Below, piece after piece: positions 59,618 to 64,000 of a stretch of DNA of 64,000 bases. The number at the start of each line of letters is the position of its first letter. Position 1 is the stretch's first letter. Location of the stretch: assembly GCF_018294505.1 (NCBI RefSeq), contig NC_057796.1, forward strand, positions 189,561,597-189,625,596. The letters run 5' to 3'. A program made the translations under genes and the position numbers. This DNA comes from Triticum aestivum (Eukaryota; Streptophyta; Magnoliopsida; Poales; Poaceae). Below the pieces are notes generated by a model that saw only the letters and a program-made list of their open reading frames with translations, searched no databases and had not been told where the DNA came from.

Positions 59618-61347
59618 GCCGCGCCGCGGACGCGTGTGCACGCGCATGAGCTCGGAGTTAGGCGACGAGAGGGAACATGACGGAGAGCTCACGGGGAAGA
59701 GGCGGCCGAGGGAGCGCAGGGAGGAAGAAGACTGCGAGCTCCGAGCCAAACCGCCATTGTTCGCCTGTGGGCGCGGGCGGCTTGCGTTGGTGAGGAAGCA
59801 GACGGAGGGGGAGAGGGGTCCAGGGGAACGGCGACAATGTGGAGAAGCCAAAGGACATGCTCACGCGCGTGAAGACGACGAGTGGGGAGCGGACGAAGCA
59901 GAGACGACGCCCTGGACGCGGCCACTACGCATAGAGCGCGTGCACAGGCACGCCATCGCCATAGTCACCACGTGAACCGGGGCATTCAATGCTCTACAGC
60001 ACCCAAAACGTTAGAGCATTGATGAGGCAATGGCTGGATCTGGGGTGCTATGGTTAAATGGTAATCATCGTCTGAAGTTTACTGCAGTAAACTTGGCCGT
60101 GCACTGGTGATCAACAGGAACTTTATTGGAGCCAAAGAGTTTGTCTGGGGTGATCAGCTTAGGAAGGACTATAATCATGTTAACTTTAAGAAGATTTGGA
60201 TCAAGGTTTAACATAGTTGCTTTCAACTGACCCAGATGGTCCAGAAAATGATCAAGATGATGCACTCAAATGGTGTGGCCACTTGAGCTCAAATTTGGCA
60301 AGGCTTAGTGATTTGGACAGATAGTGCTGTAAAAATTCATACCAATTGGATTTACCAAAATTGTACTTCCTTCACAGCTATTCTCTCTGTCTAGAAACTT
60401 GCAAAAATCCTAGAGAAATGTTGGCTTGATGAATTGGTCCCAAATTTGGTGGAGAGATGTTATTTGGGCAGGAGCACAATCAGGTTATTTCTCATAATTA
60501 ATGAAGCAATATAAAATATACTTGCTTCATGACCTGAAAATATTAACAGAATTAAATATTTGACCCTGTGCTCACATAGATGATTGGATGGGGCTGAAAT
60601 TTGGAGGAGTGCAATGATATGAGCACATTAAGGAGTGTGCAAAATTTAAACTCATTTGGAAACTCCTAGCTAGTACTTCCTTCACAATGCCTTCTGTCTC
60701 GCAAATAAAGTTGAATAAGATTGCTGAAGAAGATTGAAAAATAAACTCCTAGCTAGTACTTCCTTCACAACCTGAAAATAAACTCATAGCTAGTACTCAT
60801 GACAGAAATTTTGAAAAATTGCTGAAGAAGATTGGCTAGGAAAATAAAGTTGAATTTTCTCATGAGGAAATGATTTGGACATAAGAGAATGCCCAAAAGG
60901 TTTGGGAGCAATCAGGAAAGGATAGGTGGCACTTCCTTCACAGAAAGCCACACTGGACAAAAATGAAAAATAATTATTGGGGAATTATTATTGGGCTAGG
61001 ATAGGAAAGTTTGGGCATACTTGAGCAACATATGACCTAAAGAAATTATGGGAATTAATTGGGATTTTTGGGAGTGACAGAAATATAGGTTGCTTCACAA
61101 TCTAGGGCAGACAGGGTTATTCCTTTAATTGAAAAAAGGAATATTCCTGAGAAAAGAATTTTAGGGTTTCGACTAGAATGGAAATGGAATGATCTTGGGA
61201 AAGCTTTGAGAATGATGAGCCACATGGGAGGGGAATGAGGTTGATTTCCCAGCTGACAAGGCCACAGAACCACTCCAAAAAGAAAAACAGAGCAAAAACC
61301 AAATAAATCAAAAGAAAAAGAAAAGGGCCAAAAGCCAGGCTGTTACA
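59618..61347 (-). repeat. LARD-like element E, LTR start half
   Basis: The segment begins inside an LTR at GCCGCGGACGCGTGTGC (compare 22230 and 39970) and runs to the terminus TGTTACA at 61347. The first part (61165-61235) is sublineage-2 like and 60458-60520 is sublineage-1 like. A local scramble of AAACTCCTAGCTAGTACTTC lies at 60660-60800. Confidence 0.83.
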
Positions 61348-62005
61348 ACTCATACCCCCTTAAAGAAATCTCGTCCTCAAGATTTGGTTGCTCAGGGAAC
61401 ATGTATAACTTGAGGACACCGTTTCCAACTCGGGTATCCATTTCCTTTATTTATTGTTCCCCCAAGAATTTCAGATGATCAACTTACCTTGCTCTGGGGT
61501 GGTTTGCTTCAGCTTTCCCAAATCCTGTCAGATTCTTGCTCATATACCAATTCCTTTTTACCGACGTTGATTTTCCATACCTGTGGTGATATCCAATGGA
61601 TCTGAGCATAAGTTTTCTTTTGGTCATGAAAACCTTTTTTCCTCTGTCATGGGGTTGCTTCAATTAAATGAAGGCCTTGTGGTTACAATAAATGCTGAGA
61701 ATTAATCATGGCCATCTTCTGACGGGATCTGACTGCTCATAGGTGGTACTGATTTATTTTGATTTATTCCTTTGGCTCGAGCATGAGATATGTACCAAAG
61801 ATTCGACTGCCTTCTGTCGTGGGCAATATAACGGTGTATGGAGTTATAGCTGTGTCATACCTCAAATATTTACATCTTCAGACTGGCCTGATAGGGGACT
61901 ACCAGACAAATGCTTTTCCTGACAGACTGACCGTGTACTTGATTCCGTCGGTGAGTATCCTGGCTCTGAGCTGATTATTCAACTTTTGATTTTCTCATTT
62001 TGTAG
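61348..62005 (-). mobile_element. LARD-like element E, 3' end of internal domain
   Basis: The PPT (minus strand TAAGGGGGTATGAGT) lies at 61348-61362, followed by sequence colinear with A internal 8066-8700. It breaks near 62005 and is joined to plus-strand internal sequence. Confidence 0.8.
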
Positions 62006-63516
62006 GTATACCCAATTGGATTTTCTCGTAAGCCAATCAGTCCGCGTCAGTATCACACTAATGCACTGTCCCCAGAGATTATATGACGAGTTGGCAAACA
62101 GTCCAGTTCAAGGATCTGATTTGCAATAATTTTGTCAGAGGTACAATGTAGTTAAGACATATGCCTGCCGCAAAAATTGAGTATTGGTTGCATATGATTC
62201 TTATATATGGTGAGCATGCATCCCCAGTCATATCAATCAGTCATACGAGATTGCGGCAATGATCTAGCAGATATACCTAAGGAAAGTAAGGATCCCACAA
62301 CCTCACGAGTCAGGCAAAGGAAAATAACCAGAGGTACATCTCATGAATTACAAGAACCGACAAGATCTTGGGATGACATCACAGAATCAACAGCCTTGAC
62401 AATGGTCATCAAGGTCATTATTCCCGCACCGACAAGGAGATCTCATGAGATTGTCACCCTTTTTGCATGGTTGGCCTCAAAGTTTAGCTTTGTACAGCTA
62501 CAAGCCCCGATCATTTGTCATATATGTGTGGAACTAGGTCAGAAAACAGGCACAAGGAATAATGTCAAAAATATTGTACCAATCACGTCCATGGTCATAT
62601 GAAGAATCAAGGACAGGGTCTGGATACCAAATCAGTTGGAGGCTGTAATTCCATATGGATCCACAAAGGCATACTCTCAGCGGCCTAATCTATTTTACAA
62701 GGATTTCATATCCCGCTGACCCGCTTAAAATGGTTAGTGTGGAATACCCAAGTCTGTTTTGTCCGATCCAAGATTCCTTTGCAACCACAACAGTTTTACT
62801 TCAATGGCAGTATTTAAGCATCGCACAAGATATTACCACGAGATGGGTATACCGACACAATGGTAAATTAAAAGCAAAACCATCAGCTCAGGTCAGGTAT
62901 AATCACTGGCGGAATCAAGTGCATGGACAACAGGTCATGAAAAGTGTTTTCCCGCCAGCTCTCCTGTCAGGACAGCCCCAAGCTATTAATATTTGAGGTA
63001 TGACACAGCTATGAGTCCATACCCTCACTTATTGCCCACGACAGAAGGCAGTCGAATCTTTGGTACATATCTCATGCTCAAGCCAAAGGAATTAATCAAA
63101 ATAAATCAGTACCACCTATAAAGCAGTCAGATCCCGTCAGAAGATGGCCACGATTACTTCTCAGCATTTATTGAATACAGAAGGCTTGCATTTATTTGAA
63201 GCAACCCCATGACAGAAGTAAAAAGGTTTTCATGACAAAAGGAAAATTTATGCTCAGATTCATTGGATATCACTACAGATATGAGGGAATCAATGTCAGC
63301 AAGAGGAATTGGTATAGGAGCAAAAAAACCTGACAGAATTTGGGAAAGGTGAAGTAAACCACCCCAACGCAAGGTAAGTTGATCATCTGAAATTCTCGAG
63401 GGAACAATAGCTAAAGGGAAAAAAGGATACCCGAGCTAGAAACTGTGTCCTCAAGACATACTTTTCCCCTGAGCAAGCAAATCTCGAGGACGAGATTTCT
63501 TTAAGGGGGTAAGAGT
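62006..63516 (+). mobile_element. LARD-like element F, 3' half of internal domain
   Basis: Colinear with B internal from about 31540 to 33044. It begins after a short unmatched bridge (TCATTTTGTAGGTATACCCA). The frame conserved in B is interrupted by a stop near 62600. It ends with NLEDEISLRG-stop and the PPT (63502-63516). Confidence 0.8.
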
Positions 63517-64000
63517 TGTAACAGCCTGGTTTTTGGCCCTTTTCTTTTTCTTTTTGATTTATTGTTTTTTGCTCTGCTTTTCTTTTTGGAGTGTTTATAT
63601 GGCCTTGCCACCTGGGAAATCATCCTCATTCCCCTCCCATGTGGCTCATCATTCTCAATACTTTCCCAAGATCATTCCATTTCCATTCTAGCCCAGACCC
63701 TAAAATTCTTTTCTCAGGAATATTCCTTTTTCTATTAATGGAATAACCCTGTCTGCCGTAGGTTGTGAAGCAACCTATATTTCTGTCACTACCAAAAATC
63801 CCAATTAATTCTCATAATTTATTTGGGTCATATCTTGCTCAATATGCACATACTTTCCTGTCCTAGCCCAAGAATAATTCCCCAATAATTATTCTTCATT
63901 TCTATCCAGTGTGGCTTTCTGAAAAAGGAAGTGCCACCTATACTTTACTGATTGCTACCAAACCTTTTGGGCATTCTCTTATGACCAAATCATTGCCTAA
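63517..64000 (+). repeat. LARD-like element F, 3' LTR start (runs off window)
   Basis: The LTR begins TGTAACAGCCTGG and follows the sublineage-2 form (CATGTGGCTCATCATTCTC) to the window end. Confidence 0.88.

Noticed and set aside
1..64000. A virus-like or defence gene cluster
   Set aside because: Every recognisable domain belongs to an LTR retrotransposon polyprotein; no other system is visible.

Overview
This window reads as intergenic DNA from a large, repeat-rich grass genome, most likely Triticeae (wheat, Aegilops, rye or barley). I recognise no host gene, rRNA, tRNA or CRISPR array. Almost every base belongs to nested LTR retrotransposons. The evidence is the LTR ends, primer-binding sites (PBS), polypurine tracts (PPT), target-site duplications (TSD) and decayed polyprotein domains. 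Family names come from memory and are tentative; superfamily and lineage calls are firmer.

The substrate is one old, non-coding family with very long LTRs (about 4.6-4.7 kb, TGTAACA...TGCCACA), a tRNA-iMet type PBS and an internal domain of 2.9-3.2 kb without pol. This is a LARD-like (large retrotransposon derivative) architecture. Copies lie in both orientations and meet at several inverted junctions. A (minus): 3' LTR 5933-8065, internal 8066-10946, 5' LTR 10947-23880. B (plus): 5' LTR 23884-29890 with an internal 1.18-kb duplication, internal 29891-33044, 3' LTR 33045-37140. Then come a minus LTR fragment (37141-40885), C (plus, internal remnant plus LTR 40886-46487), D (minus, diverged LTR 46510-59617), E (minus, 59618-62005) and F (plus, 62006-64000, running off the window).

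Three other retrotransposons are nested in this substrate. (1) 1-5932, minus: a Ty3/gypsy element of the Tat type with gag, protease, RT, RNase H and integrase, cut by the window edge and by frameshifts. (2) 11703-19998, plus: an Athila-type gypsy element with gag and protease but no RT or integrase, inserted in LTR A with a TSD of GACCA/GATCA. (3) 46872-55455, plus: an Angela/WIS/BARE-type copia element of 8.58 kb with a perfect GTCAG TSD, inserted in LTR D. By eye its LTRs differ by about 12 substitutions in 1.72 kb, so it is the youngest of the datable insertions, yet its coding region is thoroughly broken.

The less ordinary signals are all in the LARD-like family: LTRs abutting head-to-head and PBS-to-PBS, an 86-bp minisatellite inside the LTR whose copy number runs from 1 to 6 among copies, a promoter duplication in one LTR and a promoter loss in another, mosaic LTRs joining segments of two sublineages, a conserved pair of mutually exclusive hairpins, and a relict polyprotein tail embedded in the PPT.
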